A stretch of DNA of 64,000 bases from Muscardinus avellanarius (lineage: Eukaryota; Chordata; Mammalia; Rodentia; Gliridae): contig OY726567.1 in the NCBI GenBank assembly GCA_963383645.1, positions 72,686,947-72,750,946 on the forward strand. The letters run 5' to 3'. The translations under genes were made by a program, and so were the position numbers. The notes below the pieces were generated by a model. The model was given only the letters and a program-made list of their open reading frames with translations. It had not been told where the DNA came from and did not search any database. Shown here one piece after another: positions 1-10,297 of the stretch. Positions within the stretch are counted from its first letter, which is position 1. The number at the start of each line of letters is the position of its first letter.

Positions 1-535
1 AGCAGGAGCCCCAGTGATGTCCCTCACTGCCCCCGAAAACACAGCTTCAGGAAGGGCCAGGTCCTTCTCCCTCCGCAACACACCACCGCCAGTTTCTAGC
101 CCAGGACTGGGAACATAGGTGCCCGTAGGTGCCCTTCCTTTTAAGAGGTTCTCAGAGTAAATGAACTTGAGATTTCATTAAGATAGCTATTGTGTGAGCA
201 AACTGGGCAGTCTGGCTGAACAGGTTTTGGGCTTTGGGTGGTTTTTAGAAGTACTTGTTTTAAAGTAAGATTACTATCAATCCTCTCAGCAAGCCAGTCA
301 CCTCTCTTCAAGCCCCCGAAACCCAGTGTCTCTGCCGCTGCCACCTGCCAGGGTATGATTTGGAGTTTTACCCTGAAAAGGGGACCGGTCAGGGTGAGGA
401 CAGTAGTCCCCAAATCTATGTCTACCTACTGATAACTAAGCCCTACTGTGTGGTAGGCACTGGGGCAAGCCCTGGACATACACCATCTCTAATTCTTGCT
501 CTGGAGGTGTATCTTGATTAAAAGCGTAGGTTTTT
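1..535. other. Unique DNA with possible MIR/L2 trace
   Basis: No gene recognised. Bases 440-490 contain wording typical of the MIR/L2 core (ctactgtgtggtaggcactg), too short to assign. Overlapping short open frames on both strands at 141-432 have no recognisable domain. Confidence 0.35.
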
Positions 536-710
536 GCCTGGCATGGTGGAGCACAGCTGTAATGCCAGTACTTGGGAGGCTGAGACAGTAGGTTTGCAGG
601 TTCAAAGCCAATCTCAGCAACTTAGTGAGACACTCAGCAATCTAGCATGGCCCTGTTTAAAAAAAGGGGAGGGCATGCTACATCCCAAGATAGGGATATA
701 GCTTGGAGAT
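536..710 (+). mobile_element. B1-dID SINE, old copy
   Basis: Starts with gcctggcatggtggagcac and runs through the cttgggaggctgagaca block. The linker is degraded and the dID part (gggatatagcttggag) has lost its B box. The divergence suggests an old insertion. Confidence 0.75.
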
Positions 711-737
711 AGACTAACACACACACACGAGACAGAC

Positions 738-774
<37 letters not shown>

Positions 775-788
775 GAGAGAGAGAGAGA
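711..788. repeat. Compound (CA)n/(GACA)n/(GA)n microsatellite
   Basis: Directly follows the 3' end of the preceding SINE, so it probably grew from that element's tail. It begins as CA, passes through gacagaca and becomes an almost pure GA run. Confidence 0.9.
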
Positions 789-829
789 ATTAAGATAAAA
801 TGAGAGTGTATAAATGGGCCCTAAAGAGA

Positions 830-1010
830 AGATCAGGATACAGACACACAGAGGGAAGGCAGTATGAAGACACAGGGAGAAATCTGTGTGTAAGAGCCCA
901 GAAGAAAGGCCTCATGGGGAGATGGGGAGACAATAAATGTTGTTAAAGCCACCCAGTCAGTAGACCTTTGTCGTGGTGGCCCTAGCAAGTTAGGGTGTGA
1001 TGATTAATCT
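830..1010 (+). mobile_element. MaLR (MLT1-like) LTR fragment
   Basis: The order of blocks (cacacagagggaaggc, agaagacacaggg, caataaatgttgttaaagcc, acccagtcagtagacctttg, ggccctagcaagttag) matches the 3' half of MLT1-type ERVL-MaLR LTRs as I know them. Diverged. No internal retroviral sequence was seen. Confidence 0.45.
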
Positions 1011-1064
1011 GAATTGTCAGCTTGACCGGACTGAGAGATATTTAGGATTAAGAGACTTTGGGGT

Positions 1065-1494
1065 GGCCGGGCGTGGTGGCACACTCTTGTAATCCCAGTA
1101 CTTGGGAGGCAGAGACAGGAGGATCACAGGTTCGAGACCAGCTTTAACAGCTTAGTGAGGGCCTCAGCAGCTCAGCAAGAGCCTATTTCAAAATAAAAAT
1201 AAAATAAAAAAGGCTGGGGGTATAACTTGGAATTAGAAAACTCCTAGCCGGGCGTGGTGGCACACGCTTGTAATCCCAGCATTCGGGAGGCTGAGACCTG
1301 GAGGATCGCGGTTCGCGGACAGCCTCAGCTACCTAGCGAGGCCCTCCGCAACTCAGTGAGACCCGGTTTGAAAATAAAGAATAACAAATAGGGCAGGGGT
1401 TGTAGCTTGGAGGTCAAATGCCCCTGGGTTCCACCCCCAGACCTGCAAAAAAAAAAAAAAAAAAAAAAAAAAAGCTCCTAAATTCACTCTTCAG
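1065..1494 (+). mobile_element. B1-dID SINE split by a second copy
   Basis: Outer element: B1 part 1065-1240, resuming at 1475 with the decayed dID end (cttcagtaccacaaaag). Inner element: 1247-1446 plus a 27-base A tail to 1473. The inner copy is CpG-rich (gatcgcggttcgcggaca), i.e. younger. A 6-base duplication, ctccta, lies at 1241-1246 and 1475-1480. Confidence 0.85.
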
Positions 1495-1542
1495 TACCAC
1501 AAAAGTAAATTAATAATTAATTAACTAAAGATAAAAAAAAAA

Positions 1543-1597
1543 GGCTGAGGATGTAGCTCAGAGAGAGAATGGTCCTGGGTTTAATGCAAATCAAAAA
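1543..1597 (+). mobile_element. Solitary dID unit
   Basis: aaggctgaggatgtagctcag followed by a variant of the dID 3' half (gaatggtcctgggtttaat). No B1 part is attached. Probably a 5'-truncated insertion or the orphaned 3' end of a split SINE. Confidence 0.6.
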
Positions 1598-1639
1598 GAA
1601 AAGAAAAGGAAGGAAGGAAGAAGGCAGGAAGGTAAGCTT

Positions 1640-1945
1640 GGACTTTGTTACTCAGCCATAACAAATGAAATGATGTCGTTTGCAGAACTGGAACGTATCG
1701 TGTTAAGCAAAATAGGCCAGACCCAGAGATGCCAAGGCCCTACACCTTCTCTCAGATGTGGAAGCAATGGAAGAAGGGAACCTCGCAAAAATAGAAGGGA
1801 GGTCAGCAGGGCAGAGGGACAGGATGAAGGGGAAGGAGGGAGTGCTAGGGAATGACGTTGATCGGATTATGTCGTGTGAGTGTACGACTTTGTCATAATG
1901 AATCCCACCATTACGCATAATCATAATCAACAACAAAAATTTAAA
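1640..1945 (+). mobile_element. LINE-1 3' end (ORF2 C-terminus plus 3' UTR)
   Basis: Blocks such as actcagccataacaaatga, gcagaactggaacgtatcg and gttaagcaaaataggccag are the typical end of L1 ORF2, here with decayed frame. A purine-rich, G-run-containing 3' UTR (1790-1855) follows, then an A/T-rich end. 5'-truncated. Older than the L1 copies at 25.6 and 60.3 kb but of related 3' UTR design. Confidence 0.75.
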
Positions 1946-1950
1946 AATGG

Positions 1951-2142
1951 AGCCGGACGTGGTGGCGCACGCTTGTAATCCCTGCGCTTGGGAGGCGGAG
2001 ACAGGAGGATGGCACAGGTTCGAAGCCAGATGCGCTGGCTTAAGAGACCCTGCTTCCAAAAATTTTTAAAAAAGTATAAAATAGGTCTGGGAGTGTAGCC
2101 CGGAGGTAGAAGGGCTTCCAGGAACCCCAGCACCACCAAAGA
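1951..2142 (+). mobile_element. B1-dID SINE, short-body subfamily
   Basis: The body goes from gaagccag through cgctggcttaagagaccctg straight into the linker, skipping the duplicated cttagtgag block. The dID end reads cttccaggaaccccag. Target duplication ttaaaaatgg at 1941-1950 and 2147-2156 shows insertion into the A/T-rich tail of the upstream L1. Confidence 0.9.
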
Positions 2143-2189
2143 AAAATTAAAAATGGAAAGCTTGAGTTTTGGTGTGGCCCCAAATGGAC

Positions 2190-2335
2190 ATAAACCCGCG
2201 CTCTGCACTGACTAGCCGAGTGACCTCCGGTAGGTTGCAGTTCCCAGCATAGGTTTTGGTTTCCTCATCTAAAAGCCGGCATCCTTTTGAGAATGAATGA
2301 AATCATGCACATAAATAAAGCATGCATATAAAGCA
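2190..2335 (+). mobile_element. MIR fragment
   Basis: actagccgagtgacctccgg, then tttcctcatctaaaagc and gaatgaatgaaatcatgca match the 3' half of MIR (tRNA-related ancient SINE). Strongly decayed. Confidence 0.5.
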
Positions 2336-2900
2336 ACCACTAAATACACATTATTTTTTAAATAGGCATCATGTTCTCATTGTACATAAGAGGAATTGAG
2401 GGGGCACAGGGCGGGGGAAATGAGCCGTCCTCAATCTGTGCAAGATTGGTTGTTGGTGCAGAGAGCATCGGCAGCCCTGGGTGCAGATTCTTGCAGAGAG
2501 TAGCCTTAATAAGAGGGAGAGTATTCATGGCAAGGGCGGGTATTGTTATTACTGACTGAAGCTGCGGGTTCAGAAACCTGGGCTGACAGCTTGTTGTGAA
2601 CCTCCCCACGGGACCCTGTGAGAGCCAGGCTTGCATCGGCTGTCCTAACGACTGCTAACGAGGAGGGGCTGCCAGATCATATCAAAAGCAATTTCCTCCC
2701 GAACCTTGGCTTTGCCTCTCTGTGCACTAGGCAAGCTGAGGGTGGGCTGCAGCTCACCTGAGTCCTCCGAATTGAGCTCAGAGGTGGCACTTGTTGTCCC
2801 AGCCTGCAAGCAATAAACCCCGCACTTGTGCTCAGGGAGACAGCCAGGAACCGAAGTGGATCTGCCAGGGATGTGTGGGTTCTCTCGTCTGCATAAGGAT
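2336..2900. other. Unique DNA
   Basis: No repeat or gene recognised. Short overlapping frames on both strands show no domain. Moderately GC-rich with few CpG. Confidence 0.4.
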
Positions 2901-2904
2901 GATC

Positions 2905-3122
2905 ACGGAGAGATAGTGCGGTGCAGTGGTTATAAGTACAGATGCAGAGAGCAGCCCTAGTCCTGGGTTGGGAACCCAGTTCCACCCTTGACCAGCTGTG
3001 CAACTTTGACCAAGTTTCCTAATCTCTTGGTGCCTCCCCATCCATAAAATGGAGATAATAATAATACCTACTCCACAGAGTAGAGTGAATATAAGATAAT
3101 GTTGTAAAGTGCCTGGCATCTA
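2905..3122 (+). mobile_element. MIR, nearly full length
   Basis: Classic MIR order: gtgcagtggttataagtaca, gggttgggaacccagttcc, gaccagctgtgcaactttg, ctcttggtgcctccccatcc, aaaatggagataataataa, agtgcctggcatct. One of the best preserved ancient SINEs in the window. Confidence 0.9.
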
Positions 3123-3129
3123 TTAAAAT

Positions 3130-3539
3130 CTGCACTGACGTTGAGACGTTATTTGCAAACATGAGACCCCTCAGCTTCCGGGGGGCGGGGGTAACACTTC
3201 TCGGGGGTGATCAGGCTGGTCCTGAAGCTGTCTTGTGTGCATGGCATGTGTGCATGGGGAGCCCTCAGGAGGAGGTGCATAAAGAACCTGCCATTTCCAC
3301 TGACCTGCCACTGCCCTGAGCCCTTTACCTGCTCCCAGTGTACACGCAAGTCCTCCTCAGGGCATCTGGATTCTACTATATCCTGGGGAGAAAGCCAAGG
3401 TTTTAAGCCAACAGCCTTGGCCCTTTTTCTCTTTTGATTAAAAAAAAAATGATGAGAAATGTTCTTCCCTTGTACTCCTGCACCCTCTCCTCTTTCTCTT
3501 CCTCAATTCCTTAGGAATGAAATCACCCAAGATATAAAT
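3130..3539. other. Unique DNA
   Basis: No repeat or gene recognised. Contains a short G run at 3180-3192 and an A9 run near 3440. Confidence 0.4.
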
Positions 3540-3960
3540 AACATGTTCTAAATAAAGCTCTGCTTGACTGCAGCCCAAGACATATCTGTGTATATGTGTG
3601 ACTGTCAGCCAAAATAAATTAACCTCCGATAGAAGTCATTTTCATGTAATTAATTATTCCTGTATCCGCTGAAAGACACAGGTGCGCTGTTGGTTTGCCT
3701 GGCCGGGGCTGCTGCGTGAACTTAAGAAGCCTGAGCTAACAAGCACCCAGCGACCGGTGCTCGGCTCTGACTTTGGTTCCAACGTGGTTCCTTGACTTGG
3801 AACCTCTATTTCTCAATTACTGCAAAGTGGAAAATGGAAACAGAAGAACTGACATCAAAGTGTTCTGAATCCAGGAGGCACCCGATGTGCTAATTACGCG
3901 CCAGTAACGCAGCGTCCTGCTCGGCAGCCCCAGTTTTCTTTCTCTGGCTGGACTCAGGAA
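3540..3960. promoter_or_regulatory. Candidate conserved non-coding element
   Basis: Repeat-free and without a coding frame. It combines AT-rich homeodomain-type cores (gtaattaattattcc, gctaattacgcg) with retained CpG and mixed-complexity text, unlike the surrounding decayed repeats. This composition is typical of developmental enhancers, but no alignment was possible. Inference only. Confidence 0.35.
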
Positions 3961-4456
3961 AGGAGTTTAGTTTGTTTTGGGTTTTTACAGAAAGTATGTT
4001 ATTAGCAAGAGTTCTCTCTGTAGATTGGGGGCCAAACATGCTGACATGTTAAAATTTCTGGGCAGGAAGGGAAAAGAGCAGGTTGAATGAGAGGCTGACT
4101 AGGTGAATGTGTAACTTATGGAAGGACACTGAATGAGGATTGCTGGGGAGTTAGGGGTCTCTAGTGGAGTGACAAAGGGATCTTTTTTTCCCCACCTTCT
4201 TAAGCCAATCAATATTATGGAAAGGAGAAATGCGTGGTGCTGGAGGAACCATCACTACGCTGGGTGACTGAATCTGACCAGCCAACTGCAAATGGTATGA
4301 TGGGCCCATGGAACAAGGGGTTTCCAAAATATATTTAAATTCTTGCACCATCTGTAAGAAAAACAAAGAACTACAACATACAAAGAATTAACTTCAAAGC
4401 GATCCTAGAATATTATTAACCTTTTGAGTCGATTTCTAGAGGGTGTTTGTTTGTTT
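3961..4456. other. Unique DNA
   Basis: No gene or repeat recognised. Confidence 0.4.
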
Positions 4457-4797
4457 TGGTACTAGGGATTAAACTCAGGAGCATTCTACCTCTGAGCTAC
4501 ATCCTCAGCCCTTTTTAATTTTTATTTTGAAATAGGGTCCTGCTAGCCGGGCGTGGTGGTGCACACTTGTAATTCGGGAGGCTGAGGCAGGAAGATCGTA
4601 GTTCGAGGACAGCCTTGGCTACTACTTAATGAGGTCCTTTACAACTCAGTGGGAGGCTGAGATAGGAGGATTGCACAGGTTCTAAGCCAGTCTCGGCTAC
4701 TTAGTGAGACCCTGTTTCCAAATAAAGTATAAAATAGGTATGGGAGTATAGCCCGGAGGTAGAAAGCCTCTGGGTTCCACCCCTAGTACTGAAAAAG

Positions 4798-4840
<43 letters not shown>

Positions 4841-4945
4841 GAGAGGGTCTTGCTAAATTGCTGAGGCTGGCCTCAAATCTTAGATCCTCCTGTCTCAGGC
4901 TTCCAAGTACTAAGATTATATATAGGCATGGGCCAACATGCCTAT
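4457..4945. mobile_element. Minus-strand SINE interrupted by a plus-strand chimeric SINE
   Basis: Outer minus copy: dID part 4457-4544 and B1 part 4848-4945. Inner plus copy: 4545-4795 with a (GAAA)n tail to about 4843. Flanks agggtcctgct (4534-4544) and agggtcttgct (4844-4854) are the target duplication with one change. The inner copy carries two partial B1 bodies joined at gggaggctgag. Confidence 0.85.
4796..4843. repeat. (GAAA)n microsatellite, SINE tail
   Basis: About 11 units, continuous with the 3' end of the inner SINE. Confidence 0.95.
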
Positions 4946-5006
4946 AATCATTTGGTTTTGAGTGTGCTCTTATAAGCAGTATATAACTGTATTTTAAATC
5001 CAAATT

Positions 5007-5205
5007 AGCCGGGTGTAGTGGCACACGCTTGTAATCCCAGCGCTTGAGAGGCTGAAACAGGAGGATCGCACAGGTTCTAAGCCAGCTTCAGCTACTTAGT
5101 GAGACCCTGTTTCCAAATAAAGTATAAAATAGGTATGGGAGTACAGCCTGGAGGTAGAAAACTCCCTGAGTTCCACCCCCAGTACCACAAAATAAAAAGA
5201 AAAAA
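5007..5205 (+). mobile_element. B1-dID SINE
   Basis: Complete from agccgggtgtagtgg to ccccagtaccacaaaa. The tattagg-type linker reads aaataaagtataaaatagg. Exact target duplication taaatccaaa at 4995-5004 and 5211-5220. Confidence 0.92.
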
Positions 5206-5240
5206 AGAAATAAATCCAAACTGATATTTAAAAGGTGAGT

Positions 5241-5657
5241 TTAGCTGGGTATAGCGGCACATGCCTCAGTATTTGGGAGGCTGACACACAAGAATCTCAG
5301 GTTTGAGGCCAGCCCCAGAACTTTGGCAAGACAGAAACTTAGTGAGACACCATTTTAAAATCTAAAATTAGCCGGGCGTGGTGGTGCACGATTGTAATCC
5401 CCGAGCTTGGGTTCGAAGCCAGCCTCAGCTACTTAGTGAGGCTCTCAGTAACATAGTGAGATCCTGTTTCCAAATAAAATATAAAAAAAGAAGGTCTGGT
5501 AGTATAGCCTGGAGGTAGAAAGCCTCTGGGTTCCACCCCCAGTTCCACAAATAAATAAATAAATAAATAAATATAATGGACTCAGAGTGGTATAGATTAA
5601 AGGTAGAATGTCCCTGGGTTCAATCCCCAGTACCAAAAATAAAATAAAATAAAGATT
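5241..5657 (+). mobile_element. B1-dID SINE split by a second plus-strand copy
   Basis: Outer: 5241-5369 and 5577-5657 (gtccctgggttcaatcccc). Inner: 5370-5576, starting agccgggcgtggtgg and ending in (AAAT)n at 5551-5574. The inner copy keeps more CpG than the outer. Confidence 0.85.
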
Positions 5658-5664
5658 TAAAAGC

Positions 5665-6145
5665 CAAGACTTAAGATTAATCAACATTTTTAGAGATATA
5701 TTCACTTACTTTTGTTTCTTACACGCCTTCATCAGAGTACATTTTCCTTTTGGTGAAATATATCCTTCAGTAGCTCTTTTGTGGGAGGGCGAGATTACCT
5801 GTAATATAAACTCTCTTATTTTATGTTCAGAAGTATCTTCCCCTGGCCCTCATGCTTGAGTGACAGTTTGTCTGGGTATAGAATTCTAGATTGACAGTTG
5901 TTTCTCCTCAGCAGGTAGATGTTTCTTGGTATCTAATGTTGCTGACAAGATGTTTGCCTCATTGTCTTACTTTATGAGTAGCCAGTGTTTTCTCTGTGGC
6001 AGCTCTGAGAATTTTTCCTATTTATCTTTCCTGTTTATCTTGCAGATCTACTAACATTGTCTATGTGAGGATTTATTTATATTTATCCTACTCTGAACTA
6101 GATATGGAACTTGTAACTAAGTATTCAGTCTTTCCACAGACATAA
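5665..6145 (-). mobile_element. Old LINE-1/HAL1 fragment, antisense
   Basis: T-rich text with phrases such as gtctgggtatagaattctag followed by attgacagttgtttctcctc, and ggtgaaatatatccttcag. This is the antisense of the L1/HAL1 ORF2 segment that recurs at 10.5 and 14.5 kb. Frames are destroyed. Confidence 0.6.
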
Positions 6146-6240
6146 ACTTGAGCAGACAGAAAGGCATCGGTTATGCTTGGGCAAGATGGCTTGGCATCAA
6201 AAGTTATGAACCTAATATGAATCATAAAAAGATCAACTTT

Positions 6241-6580
6241 TGCTGGACGTGGTGGTGCATGCTTGTAATCCTAGCATTCGGGAGGCTGATACTGGAGGAT
6301 CGCAGTTCGCAGACAGCCTCAGCTACTTAGTGAGAACCTCTGCAACTCAGTGAGACCCTGTTTCAAAATAAAGAATAAAAAATAAGGCAGGGGATGTAGC
6401 TCGGAGGTCAGATGCCTCTGGGTTCCCTCCCCAGACCCCCCAAAAGAAAAAAAATAATAACTTTTAGCCAGGGCAATAGGGGGGAACTTAGTGAGACCCT
6501 GTTTCAAAATAAAAATAAATAGAAAGAGTTGAGAGTGTGGCTCAGTAACACAAACACACCAAAAAAAAAAAAATCAACTT
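6241..6580 (+). mobile_element. Two B1-dID copies, one full and one truncated
   Basis: First: 6241-6455, subfamily with cattcgggaggctgatactgg and a ccccagaccccc end. Second: 6470-6565, beginning inside the body (gggaacttagtgagaccc) with a degraded dID. The words gatcaactttt (near 6231-6241) and aatcaactttt (near 6570-6580) may be the outer duplication. Confidence 0.75.
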
Positions 6581-6610
6581 TTTTTCCCACCTGGAATTAG
6601 ACAAGTTTAT

Positions 6611-6720
6611 TTTATTTTGTGGTACTGGGTACTGAATGCAGGGACATTATACACCTGAGCTACACTTTTAGCCCTATTTTATTTTTATTTTGAAATAGGG
6701 TCTTTCTAGGTTGATGAGAG
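6611..6720 (-). mobile_element. B1-dID SINE, 3' part only
   Basis: ggtactgggtactgaatgca, gagctacacttttagcccta and gaaatagggtctttctagg. The 5' B1 half is absent. Confidence 0.75.
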
Positions 6721-7297
6721 TCTTTCTTCCTACAGAGGCATACAAGCTGATTTGAATGTTCAAATGGAAAGATAAACAAGCAAAGATGGAAAATCATACA
6801 AAAGGGTAATAAAGGGGCTAACTGTCCTTCTTGATATTAAAACATATTTTATCACTTTTATAAAAAGTGTGGTGCTGATACATAAACAGGCAGAAAGATC
6901 AATGGAGGAAACTATAAAATCAAGAAATAGATACAAGAACATATGAGAATTTAGTATGTGACATGATCTTTAAAATCACTGGGGAAATGATAGACTTTTA
7001 ATAAAGGCTTTTGTGGTAGGTATTTGGGGGGAAAGTAGATCCATTCCTCACACCATAGACTATAATAAATATAGAATGGATTAGAAATCTAAATGTAAGT
7101 AATGAAGCCACACAAATGTTTTTTAAATTGTAAATTAATGCATTTATAATTTGGGCATGGAGAAATGCTTTCTAACTATTATTTAAAAAATCCAAACACA
7201 GTAAATAAAAAAGATTGAAAAGATTGATTACATTAAAATATAATTACTTCATGATTTAAAAAGGTTGATGTAAGACAAGTAAAAAAAATCCAATAAC

Positions 7298-7490
7298 ATC
7301 TGGGCACAGTGGCACACACCTGTAATCTCAGTGCTCAGAAGGCTGAGAAACCAGGATTGTAATTTGAGGCCAGCCTCAGCAACTCGTGAGACAGAAATTA
7401 AAGAGGGCTGCTTCCAAATAAAATAGGGTTGGGGTTGTAGCTTGGAGGTAGAATGCCTCTGGCTTTAACTCCCAGTACCAAAAAAAAAAT
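7298..7490 (+). mobile_element. B1-dID SINE, old
   Basis: atctgggcacagtggcacac to aactcccagtacc. Lacks the cttagtgagg duplication through decay. Inserted in the old L1. Confidence 0.8.
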
Positions 7491-7689
7491 AAGTAAAAAA
7501 ATATAAGTAATGAGAAACTGGGGAACATACTTATAACCTATATTATAGAGAAAGGACAAATATTTCTATCATGTAAAAAAAATTAAATGGAGGGCTAAAA
7601 AGACCACAAACTTGACTGAAAAATGAGTCAAAGACATAAACATGGAGTGGATAAAATCAATAAATAATAGCTATTTTATAATTTTTTTA

Positions 7690-7759
7690 AAGGCACTAGG
7701 GGTTGAACCTAGGGAATTCTACCTCCAAGCTACATCCCTACCTCAATTTTATTTTATAT

Positions 7760-7790
<31 letters not shown>

Positions 7791-8092
7791 GTGATACTGG
7801 GGATGGAATCTTTCTACCTCTGGGCTACACTCCCAGAACTATTTTTATATATTTTTTTTATTTGGAAACAGGGTCTCTTAAGCCAGCGAGGCTGGCTTCA
7901 AACCTGCATGATCCTCCTGTCTCTGCCTCCCAAGCGCGGGGATTACAAGCATGCGCCACCACACCCAGCATTTTTATATTTATTTTTTGAAACAAGGTCT
8001 CACTAAGTTGTTGAGGCTGGCCATGAACCTGCCATCCTCCTGTCTCAGCCTCCCAAGTACTGGGATTATAAGTGTGTGCCACCACTCCCAGC
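7690..8092 (-). mobile_element. Nested minus-strand SINEs
   Basis: Outer: dID part 7690-7754 and B1 part 7971-8092 (gtctcactaagttgttgagg). Inner: short-body subfamily at 7790-7970 with tctcttaagccagcgaggct and retained CpG (caagcgcggggattac). Between them a (TATT)n run at 7758-7793 represents the inner element's tail. Confidence 0.85.
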
Positions 8093-8830
8093 TAATAACC
8101 ATTTTAAACATACAAAAAATTTTGCAACTTTTAATAAGAGATTGCCTTCTGTAATTTTCATTTTGGCAAAAACCCAAGACCTTCACACTTTACTGGGCGA
8201 ATACTGTCAAAACCCTTCTATTGCTGATGGGGGTACAAAGTGAATAAACCCTGCGGAAGGGAATCTGGCGATACCCAGCCAACTCTGACACATTCCTCCT
8301 GTGGCACTAATGAATTCCATGCTTAGGAATCCACCATGAAGACACCCCCACACGCAGGAAGCCACATAGGAACCAGCCAGTGAATGCACCCCCTGTTCTT
8401 AATAGCAAAACTCTGGAAACAGCCTAAACACCCTTTCATAGGAGACTGATTAGGTAAATATGGTAAATGCATGCAGATGATTACTAAATCATGCAAATGA
8501 TTATTACGCAGCTGATAAAACAGTGAGGAAGATCTCTGAGAACCCGACTGGAATGATTTCCAAAAGATATTGTTAAGTGAGAAAAGCAAAGCAAAAAAAG
8601 AGAATTATAATGTGCTAAGTTTTGTGTTTATTTGCGTGTGTGTATGCATTAGATTTTTTTTTTTTCTGAAAAGGAATACAGGAAAGATAAGCCAGGAATT
8701 AATGAGAACAGTCTGTGTGGTGTAGGGGATGGGGGTGAGAGTGACAGAAATAGGAACCAGGCTTCTCTGAATGCAAGTTTTTATAGTTGTGTTAATACCT
8801 ACCATTTTTATAGCTGTTTTTATTTATTCG

Positions 8831-8960
8831 TAGCTCTTGTTTCTTGTTTATTTCCTTTCTTTTGGTCCTCTCCTCTTTTTCTGCCTTCGCTGTTTTTATT
8901 TTTTATTTTTATTGTTGTTTGATTTATTTTTGGGTTTGTTTGTTTGTTTGTTTGTTTGTT
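8831..8960. repeat. T-rich and (GTTT)n tract
   Basis: T-rich low-complexity DNA ending in about seven GTTT units at 8933-8960. The GTTT run abuts the minus SINE and is its tail. Confidence 0.8.
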
Positions 8961-9180
8961 TTGGGTACTGGGGATCGAACCCAGGAACAATCTACCTCCA
9001 AACTATAGCCCCATTTCTTTTTATTTTGTTTTATTTTAGTTTAGTTTGGTTTAGTTTGAAAACATGATCTCACCTAGTCGCTGAGGGTCTTGCTAAATTG
9101 TTGAAGCTAGTCTTGAACCTGAGAACCTCCTGTCAGCCTCTCAAGTACTGGAATTCCAGGCATGTGCCAATACCTGGCCT
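8961..9180 (-). mobile_element. B1-dID SINE
   Basis: From ggtactggggatcgaacccag to ccaggcatgtgccaatacctgg. The linker has expanded into tttagtttagtttggtttag. Confidence 0.88.
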
Positions 9181-9186
9181 GTCTTC

Positions 9187-9274
9187 TCTGCTGGTGGTAC
9201 TGGGTATTGAACCCAGGAGCATTCTACATTTGAGCTATATCCTCAGCCCCCTTAAAAATTGTTGTTGCTGCTGC

Positions 9275-9315
<41 letters not shown>

Positions 9316-9421
9316 TGAAACAAGGTCCCACTCGGTTACAGAGGCTGGCCTCAAACCTACTATCTTCCTGTCTCAGCCTCCCAAGTACTGGGATTACAGG
9401 CATGCATCACCATACCTGGTT
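9187..9421 (-). mobile_element. B1-dID SINE with (TTG)n linker
   Basis: dID part 9190-9250, B1 part 9315-9421. The linker has become a (TTG)n/(CTG)n microsatellite at 9259-9314. A frame through it gives a meaningless poly-Cys run. Confidence 0.9.
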
Positions 9422-9436
9422 CCTTCTCTGATTTTA

Positions 9437-9666
9437 TTTTTATTTTTATTTTATTTTACTTTTTTTGTGGTAATGGAGATTGAACCCAGGGGCATTCTAC
9501 CTCAAAACTACACCACCAGCCTTATTTTTCACTCTTTATTTTGAAACAAGGCCTCACTAAACTGCAGAGGGTCTCACTAAGGAGCTGATGTTGGCTGTGA
9601 ACCTGAGATCTTCCTGTCTCACCCTCCCCAGTATTGGGATTACAAGAGCATGCCACCACACCTGGT
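9437..9666 (-). mobile_element. B1-dID SINE, first of a target-sharing pair
   Basis: Includes tggagattgaacccaggggc and the full B1 part. Bracketed by exact copies of ttctctgatttta at 9424-9436 and 9667-9679. Confidence 0.9.
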
Positions 9667-9679
9667 TTCTCTGATTTTA

Positions 9680-9898
9680 TTTGTTTGTTTGTTTGTTTGT
9701 TTGTTTGTTTGTTTGTTTTGGTGGTACTGGGGTTCCTGGAAACCCTTCAACCTCCGGGATACACTCCCAGACCTATTTTATTTTTTTTATTTGGAAACAG
9801 GGTCTCTTAAGCCAGCACAGCTGCCTTTGAACCTGTGCCATTCTCCTGTCTCCGCCTCCCAAGCGCGGGGATTACAAGCGTGCACCACCACGCCCGGC
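9680..9898 (-). mobile_element. Short-body B1-dID SINE, second of a target-sharing pair
   Basis: (TTTG)n tail 9680-9719, then gtactggggttcctggaa, ctcttaagccagcacagctg and cgcggggattacaagcgtg. Bracketed by ttctctgatttta at 9667-9679 and 9899-9911, so it reused the target of the copy on its left. Confidence 0.92.
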
Positions 9899-9911
9899 TT
9901 CTCTGATTTTA

Positions 9912-10193
9912 AATGAACATTTTATATGATTACACTTTCTCTCATCTTAAACATGTTAAATATATTTTCCTTAAAAACGTCTTAGTATTGCAATAAACAT
10001 TTACATATAACCCGAGTCCACTTGTAGATAACACTCTGGGTAGCACAGGTACCTTATAACAGAGCACTCCTGATCGTCCTCCCATCTTTTACAACCTTGC
10101 TACTGCTCAGTCCACTTATCTTTAAGTTATCCATCCAGTATATTGTTGCCCTTATTATTTCAACAAATTGTTAATTGCTAGATCAATTAAATT
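9912..10193. other. Probable decayed L1
   Basis: T/A-rich text (gcaataaacatttacatata, cttactgctcagtcc-like words). Nothing firm. Confidence 0.3.
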
Positions 10194-10205
10194 GTGTGTG
10201 TGTGC

Positions 10206-10240
<35 letters not shown>

Positions 10241-10245
10241 GGAGG

Positions 10246-10297
<52 letters not shown>
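10194..10297. repeat. Compound (GT)n(GA)n(GACA)n microsatellite
   Basis: Three motifs in series: GT to 10204, GA 10206-10249 with ggga interruptions, GACA about 12 units 10250-10297. It abuts the 3' end of the next minus SINE. Confidence 0.95.

Larger units (their letters stand above)
6721..8830 (+). mobile_element. Old LINE-1, 3' ORF2 and 3' UTR, interrupted by SINEs
   Basis: Segments 6721-7297, 7491-7689 and 8093-8830 read as one decayed sense L1. Marks are agtgtggtgctgatacataa, ctaaatgtaagtaatgaagcc, ggtacaaagtgaataaaccc, aacagcctaaacaccctttc and gattaggtaaatatggtaaa. No intact frame. Interrupted by the plus SINE at 7298 and the minus nest at 7690. Confidence 0.65.

Noticed and set aside
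9098..9544. Plus frame with a poly-Cys run
   Set aside because: The run is the (TTG)n SINE linker; the rest is antisense B1-dID.
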